A stretch of 64,000 bases of DNA from Cyprinodon diabolis (lineage: Eukaryota; Chordata; Actinopteri; Cyprinodontiformes; Cyprinodontidae): contig CM060070.1 of NCBI GenBank assembly GCA_030533445.1, positions 20,774,001 through 20,838,000 on the forward strand, in the 5' to 3' direction. The notes under the pieces were generated by a model that saw only the letters and a program-made list of their open reading frames with translations, ran no database searches and had not been told where the DNA came from. Below are positions 41,723 to 54,949 of the stretch, piece after piece. Each line of letters starts with the position of its first letter. The first letter of the stretch is position 1. A program made the position numbers and the translations under genes.

Positions 41723-44700
41723 ACAACAGCAGCATTAATTAACTGTGAAACTAGCAGAGAATGGGTTTGTATTCCACTTAAATGTGTCTGTTTGCTACAG
41801 ATGGAATATATTATCAATGTCTTAGTAGAATAAAAATAAGGCATAGGTGCTGGGTATGACAAACGGGACAGTTCTAGGCCCAAAGTTCAGAGACTGGCAG
41901 AAATGTAAGCCTTCACGGATTTGACCACTTCAGTGTTGAACTTTTTCAGGTCTTCTTGTTATGAACTGTGGTTCAATCATAACAATTTCTAGCATTTCAA
42001 TGATCTTCAAAGAGAAAAAACATCATGCTTAGGCAAACCTTGAATATGTTTTCAGTGGCATTAAGATCTAATAACAGGCTGTGAAGGAGCTCCTGAAGGA
42101 TGTATTGATTCTATTTCTATTTATGACTGCTCCTAGCAGTACTGTTAGTGAACTAGAGTCTGGACTGCATATGAATGATGATCTCACAATGTTTTCCTTT
42201 CAGCATGTCAGAAGGACTCTTCTCTTCTTCTTTGGAACTTTTCTGTTTTTTTATTTTTTTATTTTTATTTTGGGCTTTACTCTATTAAAAATAACTTCCA
42301 GTCCATTCTTGATGCATCTTGTAAAATGTCAGTCTTTTCCTTGATGTCTGCATCAGACAAGTGGTTCCTTCTCTGACCTTCTTCACACCAGGTCAGCATC
42401 AAAAGCATATTCCTCATTTTTCATGTAAAGACACCCATTCATGCCTGCTGTCACTCCTGAGGAGGCTCTGCACTGGTGGAAAAAGTTCACATTTAATTAA
42501 ATCGGCTTCAGTCCTAGAGCTTTCCTTCGAGCAAACTCTTTTTTTTTTTAACTTAAAGTTGTTGATGATTTATAAACGGATTACAAATAGCAATATCACA
42601 GATTAAAAAATGGCTAAATAAGTGTATTTCCCCTTCATTAGAGCAGGTAAATACATTTATCTATCAATGCAGCAATGAGTATTTGAATTATATAATATCA
42701 TATAAATACTGCTTGTGTTTAAGGGCAAATATTTAATTATATCTTATACACTTCTAGCTTGTTGTTTGGAGTGTATGACGGACAACATAATTAGGATTAA
42801 AAGGAACAATCCCCTTTAATGGCATACATTGTGACTTTATTTTTGAATTCAATCAGAACTTTTGCTTAGTTAGCATTTTAATTCAATAAAAAAATGATAT
42901 TGAAAAATGTAGCTGCCAACTTTATAAAAAGATTTCTGTCAGTCTCAGAACTTTTGGCTTATGCAACATTATGACTTCAGATGGTCTCTTTTTTGCTATC
43001 TACATGATAATCAGTTTGTAGGTTTAAACAAAATGCCTTTTAAAGAAAAAATAGGAAATACCCATTTTCAATTCATATTTAAAAGAATAATTTCTGGAAA
43101 TGGGGAATGGTATTCTTTAGAACTGTATAGTACTGGAAGGCCTCATGCATATCTTCATGTAGTTGCATCAGTTTGCAAATGAAAACCTGTAAAAGCACAA
43201 AGATTTTGTGGTGTACTCAAAAAAGCAGCTGATGCATATGTTTGCTTAACTTACACAGCAATATGCCTGAATGACAGACGTGTGTATTTATGTTAATAAG
43301 TCATGCAACACTTAACCTTAGATTTTAATCATATCAACTGTTAGTTGGTTCTAAATAATTTAATCAGACTGACAGGAGTAACAAAAGCAACTTATTTGTC
43401 ATATCAGCAACATTGAACTGATACTGGGACATGATTATAAAGAAAAGCTTTTAGTATGAAAACAAAAGCAACATTTGACAATGTAGCTTGAAGATAATCT
43501 GGGGAAAGAAACAAACCCAAAAAGATCATATTAAATGCAGTATAGTATAGCTTCAAACAAAGGGAATATAATAAGCAAAGATTTGTATGTATTTTGTTAT
43601 TTTTTTATTAAATCACCTTTTCAAATTGGATTCTTACCCTTCAAATTTCACACAGCTGTAAAACAACACATGATATAAAGTCGTTTATTTTTCAATTTGC
43701 ACCAGTTATATCAACACTAGGCTTCAAGATGCACACACTAAACAAGTTGAACTTGCTGCTTGAAATTATTTCTTTCCAACCCAGCTTTTGTGAACTTTTT
43801 GTTCTCCAGTTTGTTTTTTTATCTGATTTAACTCATAACACTGTTTCGCTGTGTAAAAACTGTGTTCTGAGATAATGTCCATGAAAACCTAAAAATCCTT
43901 GCAAATACATCCAATGCTTGGCTCAAAAACATGATGCTGTAGATGTCATGGATGAGGTAATATGTAATAAAATGATGCCTCTTTATTTGATGAAAATTGA
44001 CATTTTTGTGAAAGTCAGATGGTTGAGTTTGAACTGAATCAAAGAGGATAAAACTGCTGCAGTCTTATTTATTTAGTGGAAATTTCATTGCATTTATAAA
44101 GCTTGAAGTAATTCATATCCATGCCTGACGTTAAATGAGAAGATGGCTGGTATTCAGGGTAATCTCAGCCCAGATTTGAACCGAAGCATCACTTAGCTCT
44201 TGGATCAGCTGAAGAGTGACCTGCTGGTATCAGATGGACACAATGTCCCAGTAGTCGTTCATCTTCCATTGGTTTGTGCTCTTGGAACTGCCTAAATACT
44301 CTTTCCTCCTGAGATCTGGCATCGTCACACCCCAGGAAAAACCCAGGGATCGCGGTCCTCATCCAACACCTAATGGTGGTCAGCTGCTAGAGCTCTGTAG
44401 AATCATCTCCCCAGCATCACCACTGAACAACCAAACAAATAAGTCTACTGTTCTCTGACCTTTTCAGGTTTTTTGTGTGTGAAAAATCACAGCTGTACCA
44501 GTGGTGAGACCTGTCACTTCTGATATTCTATGGCAAATACTGGTTAGTCTCTGTGATGCGGGTCAACTATTCGGAGGTCTGGTTCTGATAAGTCTATGAT
44601 CTATTCTGCTTTGGCAGTGCTCAACGTCAAAGCAAATACTGGACTCCCATTATCCAGACAGTCTGGTCCAGTTCTCTAATGATTAAACATACTGACTCTT

Positions 44701-45770
44701 CCTTGGAATCACCTCAATGCTTTTTAGGCTGTTGTAGGAGATACTAAAAACCTGTAACACTCTGGATAATATGGGTCTCCAGGTATCACCTCATGCTACC
44801 ACTAGCAGTTTAACACCGCTTTTACACCAGGCCTCATTGTTTTCACTCTAGATTACCAATGCAGGTTAACAATGTTTAATTGGACTGATGTTATGCTCTG
44901 GTTAAAATGTGTTGATTAAGTTTTGGTTTATGGAGTTTTTTTCCCCCCCGGTCTTGATAAGAACAGAAAAACGAAAGGACGTATGTATTTCCGTTCTGAT
45001 CACAGATCAAATTTTCCTGTGTGTTTTTTGCATGTTTACATTTACAGCCTGACAGTTGCATAAAACTTCTCTAATAATTTTATTTTAATGTTTTTTTTTT
45101 TGTTATATATATATTTTTTTCCACATGTTTCAAAAATCATGCATTTTGACACCACTGTCTAAGAGGACTTTTTTTCATGTAAAACCAGCTGTATGTTTTT
45201 TTTCAACATTATTGTCCTTTATAATCCTACAGCTGTTTCATTCAGTTCACCGGTACTGAAAAAGTAATAGATGCATCTAAATGAAACTGATCCCATTCAC
45301 CGATGCTTTTTGAATTAATCATCCTGAATTTTAACAGCTGGTAAGCTTTGTTTCATCCATAAAAGACCTCAAAAAAAGAGGAAAAGTTTGGTTTGGAGTT
45401 CCTAATAGCAAGTCAGCAGGTCTTAGACTAAAGCTAAACTTGAAGCTATTGTTTTGTGATTTATTTTATCTTATTATAGCAAAAGAAGAGAGCTGTCTCT
45501 TATCTATTTACACCGAGGACCTAAGTGTGAAACGACCCTTGTTAACCCCACCTCAGACTGAAACTGCAATCTTACAGCTAACCTCTGTACTGTAATCAGT
45601 TGATGTGTGTGTGTTTGAAGCTGTGGTATGTATGAATCGATTTTGACGACTTTGTTTCGTGTTTGCCTGTCTGATGTTACTTAATTGTGTACAATTTCTG
45701 TTCAGGTGTTTCTTTTTCCAATCTGTATACTGTTAAAAGATGTACATAGTGAACATGTGCAATGCACAAC

Positions 45771-45776
45771 AATAAA
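45771..45776 (+). terminator. distal poly(A) signal AATAAA
   Basis: AATAAA follows a U/GU-rich conserved-looking stretch and precedes an A-rich run at about 45795. It is the best candidate for the main 3' end of dnajc6. Confidence 0.45.
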
Positions 45777-45800
45777 TGGTAAACAGATTAGAAGGAAAAA

Positions 45801-47040
45801 AAAAACTGCATCTCTTGTTTGATTTTCCATACCGGTAGTTCTTATTTGAAACGCAAGATGGAAGCACATACAACCCAAACTGTACCGCATGCTGTGTATT
45901 GAATTGTACCTCTTGACTGATATGAAAACAATTCCTTTTTCAAAATGATGATAAATCACAGAGGTCTATATTATTAAATCTTTTTCTTGGTGTGTATCCT
46001 ATTTCTAATGCTGTAAAGAATGGGATTAATCATTAAATATACAAAAATGTTTATCCAATTTTTACATGCCTCTTAATGCATGTACGGGGCTGCCAATTTT
46101 TCGTCAAATCTTGGGCTGAGATTTTGAAATAGTTTGGACAGGAAATCCTGTCAGGGTTAGATGAGAATAGGTGCAGCTTTAGGTTGGAGGTTTTCAAAGG
46201 ATTTAACTGAAACAAAGGAGCAAAATTTGGAATTTTTATTGCACAGTAAATGTTACTGAGTAACAATAAGTGGACTGTAGTTATGTCTAACATTTTTCTC
46301 AAAATATACATTATTTTCTACATTCTGGGGATTTTTAGAGAATTGAAGTAAAGCATAATGGGCCCTACTAAAATACTTTAATCTTAAATATACTGTAAAC
46401 TAAGAATTTCACAACTTTGGTCTTAAATTATTCTCTGAAGTTGAAGTAAATTAAACGATAGGGAACTAAGAAGCTATGACAGGATTACTGGCACTGATGC
46501 AGGGACCAGTGCAATTGAAACCTATGCAAACTAGACTGTGTATGAGTATTAGGTAATAGGCTAAGGATTAAAAAGCTTCATTCATTATGTTATTAGTTAC
46601 AATCAATCTTACAATTGACAAAACAGCTAAACTATTAAGACCTTCTAGGAGGCTGTAGATTCAATAAACATAAATTATACATAAATTATACATAAATGGA
46701 AGAGTTGAGTTTTAATGTCTGTCATTTTTTTAGTGTGAGAAATTGGGAAATATGTAGTGAGATTGTGTGAAGACACTGAGCTGGGTGAGAGTTGACTGCC
46801 CTGCTTGTAAAAGAAGATTATTTGCATTAAACGATGACATTTAAAAACTCAGAAAACCAACTTATGTGGCTATAAAGGCTATAATTTCCATTTGTATTTC
46901 AGGATAGTTGGATGTAGATGAAACCTTTAATAAATAGAGGACATTAGAAGAATATAACATTAGAAAATAAAGGTTTTTAAGAGGATGTAAGGTTGTTCAC
47001 CGAATTTGCTTAGCTTCAGATAGAGCTGAAATGAAGCTTG
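45801..47040 (+). other. intergenic, no gene seen
   Basis: AT-rich. ATAAATTATAC is repeated in tandem near 46670-46695. No coding or structural feature was recognised. Confidence 0.45.
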
Positions 47041-47057
47041 AAGATGAATATATATTT

Positions 47058-47058
47058 A

Positions 47059-47124
<66 letters not shown>

Positions 47125-47147
47125 GATATATATATCTATATATATAT

Positions 47148-47184
<37 letters not shown>
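47058..47184. repeat. (CT)n/(TA)n microsatellite
   Basis: TCTCTCTCTC followed by about 110 bp of TA repeats with a few GATA and CATA interruptions. It directly abuts the left end of the Tc1-like copy. Confidence 0.97.
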
Positions 47185-47185
<1 letters not shown>

Positions 47186-48402
47186 TCACCGGCCACTTTA
47201 TTAGGTACCCCATGCTAGTAACCGGTTGGACCCCCTTTTGCCTTCAGAACTGCCTCAATTCTTCGTGGCATAGATTCAACAAGGTGCTGGAAGCATTCCT
47301 CAGGGAGTTTGGTCCATATTGACATGATGGCATCACACAGTTGCCGCAGATTTGTCGGCTGCACATCCATGATGTGAATCTCCCGTTCCACCACATCCCA
47401 AAGATGCTCTATTGGATTGAGATCTGGTGACTGTGGAGGCTTTTTGAGTACAGTGAACTCATTGTAATGTTCAAGAAACCAGTCTGAGATGATTCCAGCT
47501 TTATGACATGGCGCATTATCCTGCTGAAAGTAGCCATCAGAAGTTGGGTACATTGTGGTCATAAAGGGATGGACATGGTCATCAACAATACTCAGGTAGG
47601 CTGTGGCGTTGCAACGATGCTCAATTGGTACCAAGGGGCCCAGAGAGTGCCAAGAAAATATTCCCCACACCATGACATCACCACCACCAGCCTGAACCGG
47701 ATGGTTCAGCAGGATGGATTCATGTTTTCATGTTGTAGACGCCAAATTCTGACCCTACCATCCGAAAGTTGCAGCAGAAATCGAGACTCATCAGACCAGG
47801 CAACATTTTTCCAATCTTCTATTGTCCAATTTCGATGAGCTTGTGTAAATTGTAGCCTCAGTTTCCTGTTCTTAGCTGAAAGGAGTGGCACCCGGTGTGG
47901 TCTTCTGCTGCTGTAGCCCATCTGCCTCAAAGTTTGACTTACTGTGCATTCAGAGATGCTCTTCTGCCCACCTTGGTTGTAACGGGTGGTTATTTGAGTC
48001 ACTGTTGCCCTTCTATCAGCTCGAACCAGTCTGGCCATTCTCCTCTGACCTCTGGCATCAACAAGGCATTTCCGCCCACAGAACTGCCGCTCACTGGATG
48101 TTTTTTCTTTTTTGGACCATTCTCTGTAAACCCTAGAGATGGTTGTGTGTGAAAATCCCAGTAGATCAGCAGTTTCTGAAATACTCAGACCAGCCCTTCT
48201 GGCACCAACAATCATGCCACGTTCAAAGTCACTCAAATCACCTTTCTTCCCCATACTGATGCTCGGTTTGAACTGCAGGAGATTGTCTTGACCATGTCTA
48301 CATGCCTAAATGCACTCAGTTGCCACCATGTGATTGGCTGCTTAGAATTTAAGTGTTAACGAGCAGTTGGAAAGGTGTACCTAATAAAGTGGCCAGTGAG
48401 TG
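47185..48402 (-). mobile_element. Tc1-like transposon, second family, inactivated
   Basis: Ends CTCACCGGCCACTTTATTAG and its inverse ACCTAATAAAGTGGCCAGTG, with TA on both sides. The short inverted repeats (about 30 bp) and the protein differ clearly from the element at 6078, so it is a separate family. One broken transposase lies within. Confidence 0.9.
47215..48254 (-). pseudogene. Tc1-like transposase pseudogene
   Basis: The N-terminal half (47706-48254) starts MGKKGDLSDFERGMIVGARR with paired-type DNA-binding motifs and ends after WSDESRFLL (first Asp) and NMNPSC-stop. The C-terminal half (47215-47673) is in another frame: MVWGIFSW, FQQDNAPCHK (second Asp) and [12 protein letters not shown] (Glu). 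All three catalytic acids are present, but a frameshift with TGA near 47680-47705 separates them. It cannot make a full transposase. Confidence 0.93.
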
Positions 48403-49440
48403 TATATATTTCTTTAGACATTTGGTCCAAATACTTTAAGTCGATGTAGTACCTCCCAGTAACCTGTAGAGGTTGCCCTTGTGACAACAATGCCTACAAG
48501 TCTCAAGTAAAAAGAAAAAAATAAGGGGGGAAAGAAAATCTTACTTGTAATTCTAATCTTATAATGCAATAACAAAGTTGTAAATATCATAGTGTAATGA
48601 TTAAGCCTGGCGGCTGAAGGTGTATCTGATGGATTTCTCTGCTTAAAGTTTTGAAAATAAACCCATTACTTTTGAGAATTTTGGAAGATTATTGTTAAAT
48701 AATAAAACATAGTCAATAAGAACACCAATGTACTGATATATACCTAAAATGTCAAACCTCTTAAACCACAATAAAGAATAAAATCATTGTTTTTATTAAA
48801 ATCCAATAAAAGAAAGGATTAGAAAAGACAAATATGCATGTGTAAAAAAGTCCACTACATGCATATAAACATTGAAATGTCTTCATGTGTAGTAAATTGA
48901 TGAATTACAGAGTTTTGCATGCAAATATATGATGTCAATATCTGATGAGAAAGAGCAATTATGATATAGAAATGTTATGAAGACGGTTGTCAATCACACA
49001 AACAATAACACCCTACTTAAACTGTCAGTACTGAAAAAGCTGGGTGTTCACTGTGGGCTTTTTATTAGTGGAAAGTTGAGTGGAAGGAAAAGTGCATCAG
49101 CTGATGCTGCAGCAAATGATACTGAGGGTGTGTTCCAGCACAACACATTATGTTGTCTCGATTAAATATGTCACTAATTCGATAAATCTGTTTGTATTAT
49201 GGAAATAATATTTATAAGACATTTCAGCTGCTTGAAACTCAATCCTAACACACACTGTAGATGCTCCCGTGAACTAAAACTGCTGCAAGTCAGTACTACT
49301 GTTTACCATTTGTGCGAGTGCTTCATCTGGTTTATTCCTGTTTGGCTGTTACGCCATCCTGGAGAGTGTTGGCTGTGCTGCTGCCAACAACACCTTTGTT
49401 CATAGAGCTGTTTATAGAGCTTGGCCTGTTTTTCAGTGTA
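48403..49440 (+). other. intergenic, no gene seen
   Basis: AT-rich with no recognised element. Confidence 0.4.
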
Positions 49441-50290
49441 GTGCATTTTGCATCTCTGCTTCTTTCTCTATGTCTGCTCCTGTCTCCTTGAACCCAAGCT
49501 GGCATCGGCAGATGGCCGCTCACACTGAGCGTGGTTCTGCTGGAGGTTTCTTCCTGTTAAAAGGGAGTTTTTCCTCTGCGCTGTTGCTACAAGAATGCTT
49601 AATGTGAGGGTTTGCCTTCGAGTCAATGAGTGGAATCAACTGGTTTTCCTTAGATAGAAAACCGCAAATCAATTTCACTCTATGATCTGGTTGAACTATC
49701 TCTGTAAAGTGCCTTAAGATGACGTTGTCAGGGTTTGGTTGTGGTTTAGAGGACCCAAATGCAGAGACAGAGAGGCTGAGATGAATTCTTGTAGTTCAAT
49801 GTAGACACTAATAACAGAGGCAAAATCTGAAAATCCAACTAAAATGTAACTTAGACCAGAACCAATGGGACATCAAGGGAAACGCGCACAAGGAGCCAAG
49901 GAGAGACGAGGTGAGAGGAAAACAGCGATGACAGGACCAGCAACAACAAGGAACCAACAAAGAGTGAGAGCAGGGGGAGAGCATATATAGCTGACAGACA
50001 AAGGGAGGGCTAACGAGCTGATAAGAAGCAGGTGTGAGAGGAGACAACGAGGGAGCCGAGGGGAAAGGAACATACACACACACACAAACACACACACACA
50101 CCCATGAGGGCAACAGAAAAACATGAGAACTAACAGTAAATCTAGAAATTACAACAAAAAAGGAATTAAACCATTAAAACTAGGAAACATAGAGCAAAGC
50201 AAAGCACAATATAACCAAAACCATGACAGACGTGTTATGAATTGGCACTATATAAAATAACAGAATTGAAATGAAATTAATTTGAAATCT
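49441..50290 (+). mobile_element. LINE/SINE 3' tail, split by an LTR-like insertion
   Basis: The + strand has CAGATGGCCGCTCACACTGA, GGTTTCTTCCTGTTAAAAGG and a tail CTATATAAAATAACAGAATT, the same family as 57720-58037. The LTR-like copy at 49726-50228 interrupts it between AAGATGACGT and GACGTGTTATG. Left boundary is approximate. Confidence 0.75.
49726..50228 (-). mobile_element. solo-LTR-like repeat, copy 4
   Basis: 503 bp from TGTCAGGGTTTGG to CCATGACA, with the exact 5-bp duplication GACGT (49721-49725, 50229-50233). The uninterrupted sister repeat at 57980 confirms the empty site. On the minus strand, a CTATATATGC TATA-like box and CTGCATTTGGGTCC lie in LTR order. It contains a short (CA)n at 50072-50101. 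Confidence 0.8.
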
Positions 50291-50537
50291 GGGCAGAAAA
50301 GGAAAATGAGGTCAACAAAACCAAACTTACAGTAACACAAGCAACTGAAGTATTAACTGACCTGACAAACTGACACACAAGGGGAACATATATTAAGGCC
50401 GATCAGGTCATTTTGACCCAAGACGGAACATTAGATAAATGTACCCAAATAAACTACAACAAAAAGACTAAATTCAAATCAACACAGGCAAAAGGGGAAA
50501 GAGATGAAAACCTGTATTTTCAAAATTGGTTGTGCAA

Positions 50538-50651
50538 GGCACCTGTCCAGGGTGTACCCCGCCTCTCGCCCATTGACTGCTGGAGATAGGCACCACCACC
50601 CCTCGCGACCCCACTCGGGACAAGCGTGTCACTTAATGGATGGATGGATGG
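50538..50651 (+). mobile_element. RTE/Rex3-like LINE 3' end with (TGGA)n
   Basis: CCTGTCCAGGGTGTACCCCG, CCTCTCGCCCATTGACTGCT and ACCCCTCGCGACCCC, ending in TGGATGGATGGATGG, are the common fish RTE/Rex3 3' tail. The body is absent (5' truncated). Confidence 0.85.
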
Positions 50652-52267
50652 AAAAAGACTAAATTAATCTATACAATACAAAATCAGCAACCTATATGAG
50701 AAAATAACTGAAGTAATTAAACTTCAACTTTAATTATAACAAAAACCTAAAAAAATGGAAAAACTTAAACCTTCCCACACCTCTTTTTTTAAAATAAGTG
50801 GAAGAGTCCAATTAAATCTCAGTGCCTATGAGCTGGGACAGTTCTGATCCATCACCTATGTAATAAATGCTTTTCGAACGGTCGCCCTCCCATTTTAACG
50901 TAACAGCTATACACAAGAATTTAAAGCTTTTTCTTTGGTTTTCAGTAAAGAAGTTAAAAACACAATTCCATGAATATTGAGACTTATAGCTTATTCATGC
51001 GTATTACATGAAACTAGTAAAACATTACTAACTAATAACTGACCAACTACCATCACTTCTGAAATCTTAATGTGTGCAACATTAAATTGTTGAAGGTTGC
51101 TCTGGTACATTATTTGGTTATTATTTTAGGTGCCATGCTTTGCCTGTCTCTATGTTTTTTTCTCTTTTTGTAATAGCTTATTTTCCTATTATGATGCAGC
51201 TATAGCAATTACCTATAACCAAATGACGTGCTTGTTCTTTACTTCTGCAGAACAGGAGTGGTGGGGGGCTGAGTACATGTTAAGGTTAGTTAGTTTCTGA
51301 GGGCATTACTTATAAAAGATTCTTGACATCTACGGTATAAAAATAGATTATTGCCAAGAGGATCTTATTGTCTTGTTAAAGCTAATTTTTTTGACAAAAA
51401 TTGGGCTTTTGAACAACTGACGTTGTGTTTCCAGGAACAGACCGTTCTTTTCAGAACTTGACTGAAAAGTTCTGATATGTTTCGTATCTTTGAATAATCT
51501 GTGGGTGTTTTTTATTCTCTGGCCCGTTTAATTGAACTTAATGTGGTAGTTTTCCTGGTGCGTGCAGGATCCCTTTCCTTTAATTTTAAGAGTTTTTATT
51601 TGTTCACTTACATGGTACCATTTGTATGGTGTTAAACTGATTTTTATTTCAATTATGAGAAATAGACTGTATTACGGGATGACTTATCAATATTGTCAGA
51701 AACTTTTAAAAGCTGCAGTGTATAACATTTACCTCCCTCTAGAAATGCATAAAAGGAGTTACAAATGACTGAAAAGCAAGCTGTAATTCCCCTCTCCATA
51801 AAGCGTGTTAGACCTACTTCAGAAGCTGTGGTGAGGCATTCTATTTCTTAATGGAGGGCACACATCACCATCTGCCCCTCTTATCAAATCAGGTAAAATA
51901 AATGATGTCAAACATATAGAACATTTCTCAAAAAACAGGATTGAAAGAAGCCTACACTCCTGCTCTGGTATGACTTCTGTGAAGAATAATAGCAGCTAAA
52001 TGATTAAATATAGGCAACAAACAAACTAGCTGTCTCTGTCAGGGGACACTGACTAATTGCTGTAATACGTTGGTCAGTTTAGATTTAGACATTAATTGTC
52101 ATTTTGTATACACAGAGCGTATACAAAATGTGTATAAGGCTCTAATGACGTTTCCTTGTTCTTAAAGTGACGCACTCATCAAATGTAAACTTTGTGGGAG
52201 AAAAAAAGGTGCAAAAAATGCAATGATGTGTTTAGTTTGATGCAGAGTCTGTGACATAATGAGTTTT
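50652..52267 (+). other. intergenic, no gene seen
   Basis: AT-rich. A perfect 12-bp inverted repeat (CATTTTGTATAC) with a 7-base loop lies at 52100-52130. No gene recognised. Confidence 0.4.
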
Positions 52268-52880
52268 TTCAACATTCAGCTGTTGGATGGAGGTGGGAAA
52301 GAAGCTGTTGCAGAATCTGCTGGACCTGTATGGAATGCTGCGAAGCATCTTCTCAGAAGGCAGCAGGGAGAACAGTCCATGGTGGAGGTGTGAGGGGTCA
52401 TTGATGATGTTACGGGCTCAGGATACTTAGCGCTGAGATGAAATGTCTTTAATGGAGGGAAGAGGAGTCCCGATGATCTTTTCTGCAGCTTTCACTACTC
52501 TTTTCACCTTCCAATCTGTGGTGCTGCAGCCTCCACACCACACAGTGAGACAGCTGGTCAGAACGCTCTCTATTGTGCTTCTGTAGAATGTCGTGAGGAT
52601 GGGTGGGGTCCCCACATCCTCTGCAGGAAGAACATACGCTTTTGTGCCCTTTTGACCAGTGAGGTGAGGGTTTTTCCTGAAGTCAACGATGATCTCCTCC
52701 ATTTTCCTCGACATTCAGGATCAGGTTGTTGTCTCACCACCAGTCCACATGCTGCTCCACGTCCTCTCTTTAGTCCTGCTCTCAGTCGCCTCTAATAAAG
52801 CCCACCACCGTGGTGTCGTCTGCAAACTTCACAATGTGATTGGTGGTGAACCGAGTAAGCAGCGCTAAAATGTTTACATA
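52268..52880 (-). pseudogene. LINE ORF2 C-terminal relic
   Basis: The minus strand keeps VESVLTSCLTVWCGGCSTTD and VVKAAEKIIGTPLPSIKDI, typical of the post-RT tail of fish CR1/L2-type LINEs, then a decayed LFSLLPSEK segment. Stops occur after 95 codons. The 5' part of the element is missing or unrecognisable; the right part still reads as VVGFIRGD-like fragments. Confidence 0.75.
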
Positions 52881-53408
52881 ATGCCAAAAGAAACTTCAGT
52901 TTCATCACAATCCCACATCACAACTGTTAGGTATAAAGTATATTGTATTTTTCCCCCGAGAAAGATCTGTTTTCAAAGTGATTTAGTGATGTGGTGATGT
53001 TATCAAACTGATGAGATAAACTGATAGAAAATCAGGAAGCAGGTTTTATAAGGCTTTTATAGGCAAAGTTAAATCAGCCATGCACAGCAAGCCAGCGGCG
53101 ATTAGACAGAGGGGCAGAGTCTCAGGTCAGTTTGTTGAGTTTTAGAGAAATAGTTGTTGGCTGTACTATACGTACCTAGAAAACCCGTATAAGGGTTAAA
53201 TACAGACTAATGAAGAGCAATGCTATACCTACAAATATTACTTTCAAAACATAATTCTAGTATGCTAAACAATTGCCTAGGAGCAGGAAAGAGAAAAAAA
53301 GTGATTTTCTCCCCCAGTACAACTGTAGTAATTATCTACTGTATCACAACAAATCACTGTACTGCTGGAATTTTTTTCTGGACTGTTACACAATTATTAC
53401 AGTGGTAT
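52881..53408 (+). other. intergenic, no gene seen
   Basis: AT-rich; nothing recognised. Confidence 0.4.
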
Positions 53409-54949
53409 CGTCAACAAGGGGGGTGAGGTTGCTTGAGGACCCAAGAGCAGAGATGAGTTCTTGTAGATTCAATTCAAACTGAGGCAAACATCCAAAACAC
53501 AAAAATACTGAGAACAAAAAAAAAAAATCAGCAAACATCAGGGAAAACGTGGAAAGCCAGAAACGAGGAAGCAACTGACAAATCAACAAAGGAACCAGCA
53601 CTGAAGAACTGCACAGGGAGAGTATGGCTGCGTTGGAATTTACGGGATGCGTCCTCCGAAGGCCAGGTTCCTATTACCTGCATCTACGCAAAAAGCGAAA
53701 CATTTTTGCACTTACGTACAACATTTGGGCGGGGGCTTGATCTTTTGAGCTTTTAAGTTTCATCAACTTTAAAATCAAAGGAACACAAATAATATATTTT
53801 GCTCCACAAGCTTAGCAGAACTGATTGACACATATTTAGCTTGATTTCAAGAAGTGGTTGGGATTGAAGGTGGTTGACCTTTGTGACTCCTGAAAACAGT
53901 TCAAAATATCTTTAAAAAATACAAACACAAATTAAAACTTTTACTGCACAAACCTGCAGAAACATAGCACAAATATTTCCACTAATTGTAAAGCTGTATA
54001 TATCATGTCAAATTATTTTGAGTTAATCTTACTTAAAATTCACTTCACAAAGGTACACTTAACCTTGATTGATTAGAGTTTAGTTCATATAAAAAATTTA
54101 TCAACAATTACATGTTTTTGTTTCCACATGTATGTCCTAATGACCTATTTTTAGGGTGCACATGCCGACAAATAATTTGTTTGTCTGCTTGTGTATTTAT
54201 ATATAAATATAAAAATCTAACAAAGGAGTTGCAGCCCACTATAGCTGGGAAATGTTCTTGTCTCGAGAGATGCTTTTTGTCTCACGCTATGTCTCACTAT
54301 GGGAAATCATTAGGAGCCAAGAAAACATGTTTTCACATGACCCTCGACTGAGCTTCCATATTTTTAATGAAAATGTCTAGGTCCATAAGGAATAAGCATT
54401 AAGAATTAGCAATAAGAATTAGCAGATGTAATTTTATATTGTTATACATTGGTAACGCATTTTGTAAATAAAAATAAAACAAAGGTCTTGACAAGAAATT
54501 AAGACCAACATGATTTGACATTCTGGCTTTTGAACCCCCATCAAAAAAAGAAAAAAAGAAAAAGAAAATACCATGAATTTTCCACCAAAGCATTTTTAGC
54601 CAGTCAGATATTTGTGGAAATTATGTTTTTTTTTCTTATTTCTGTATATTAATAGAGCAATAAGGTCCAGGATATATAAATATTCTACATAAAACTGATC
54701 TGCCAATCTGATCTATGGTCTTTATTTTTAACTGAAATTATTTTACAAGCAGGGTTTTGTTTCCAAAATAAGCCTCATTAGTCTTTTTAGGGGTGAAGTT
54801 GAAGCTACAGCTACTTTGATTTTCATTTCTTATTAAAAAACAAAAAAGAAAACATGAGTGTCTTGATTCTCCTCACAATTTCACAACGGGATAGAGGTTT
54901 AAGGTTGAATCTATTACCACAAAGAAACTGCAACTGCCTTGATTGTTTT

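Larger units (their letters stand above)
41157..45800 (+). other. probable dnajc6 3' UTR with proximal and distal poly(A) signals
   Basis: No further gene is recognisable after the stop. An AATAAA lies at 41175-41180, only 19 bp past the stop, and another at 45771-45776 followed by an A-rich tail after a GT-rich stretch (about 45600-45760). The distal signal looks like a genuine vertebrate 3' end. The interval is AT-rich, with few obvious repeats; degraded aagtaaaat-type repeat sequence is seen near 42600-42720. A 159-codon reading frame at 41243-41722 has no recognised family. That the whole interval is transcribed as one UTR is inference. Confidence 0.5.
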
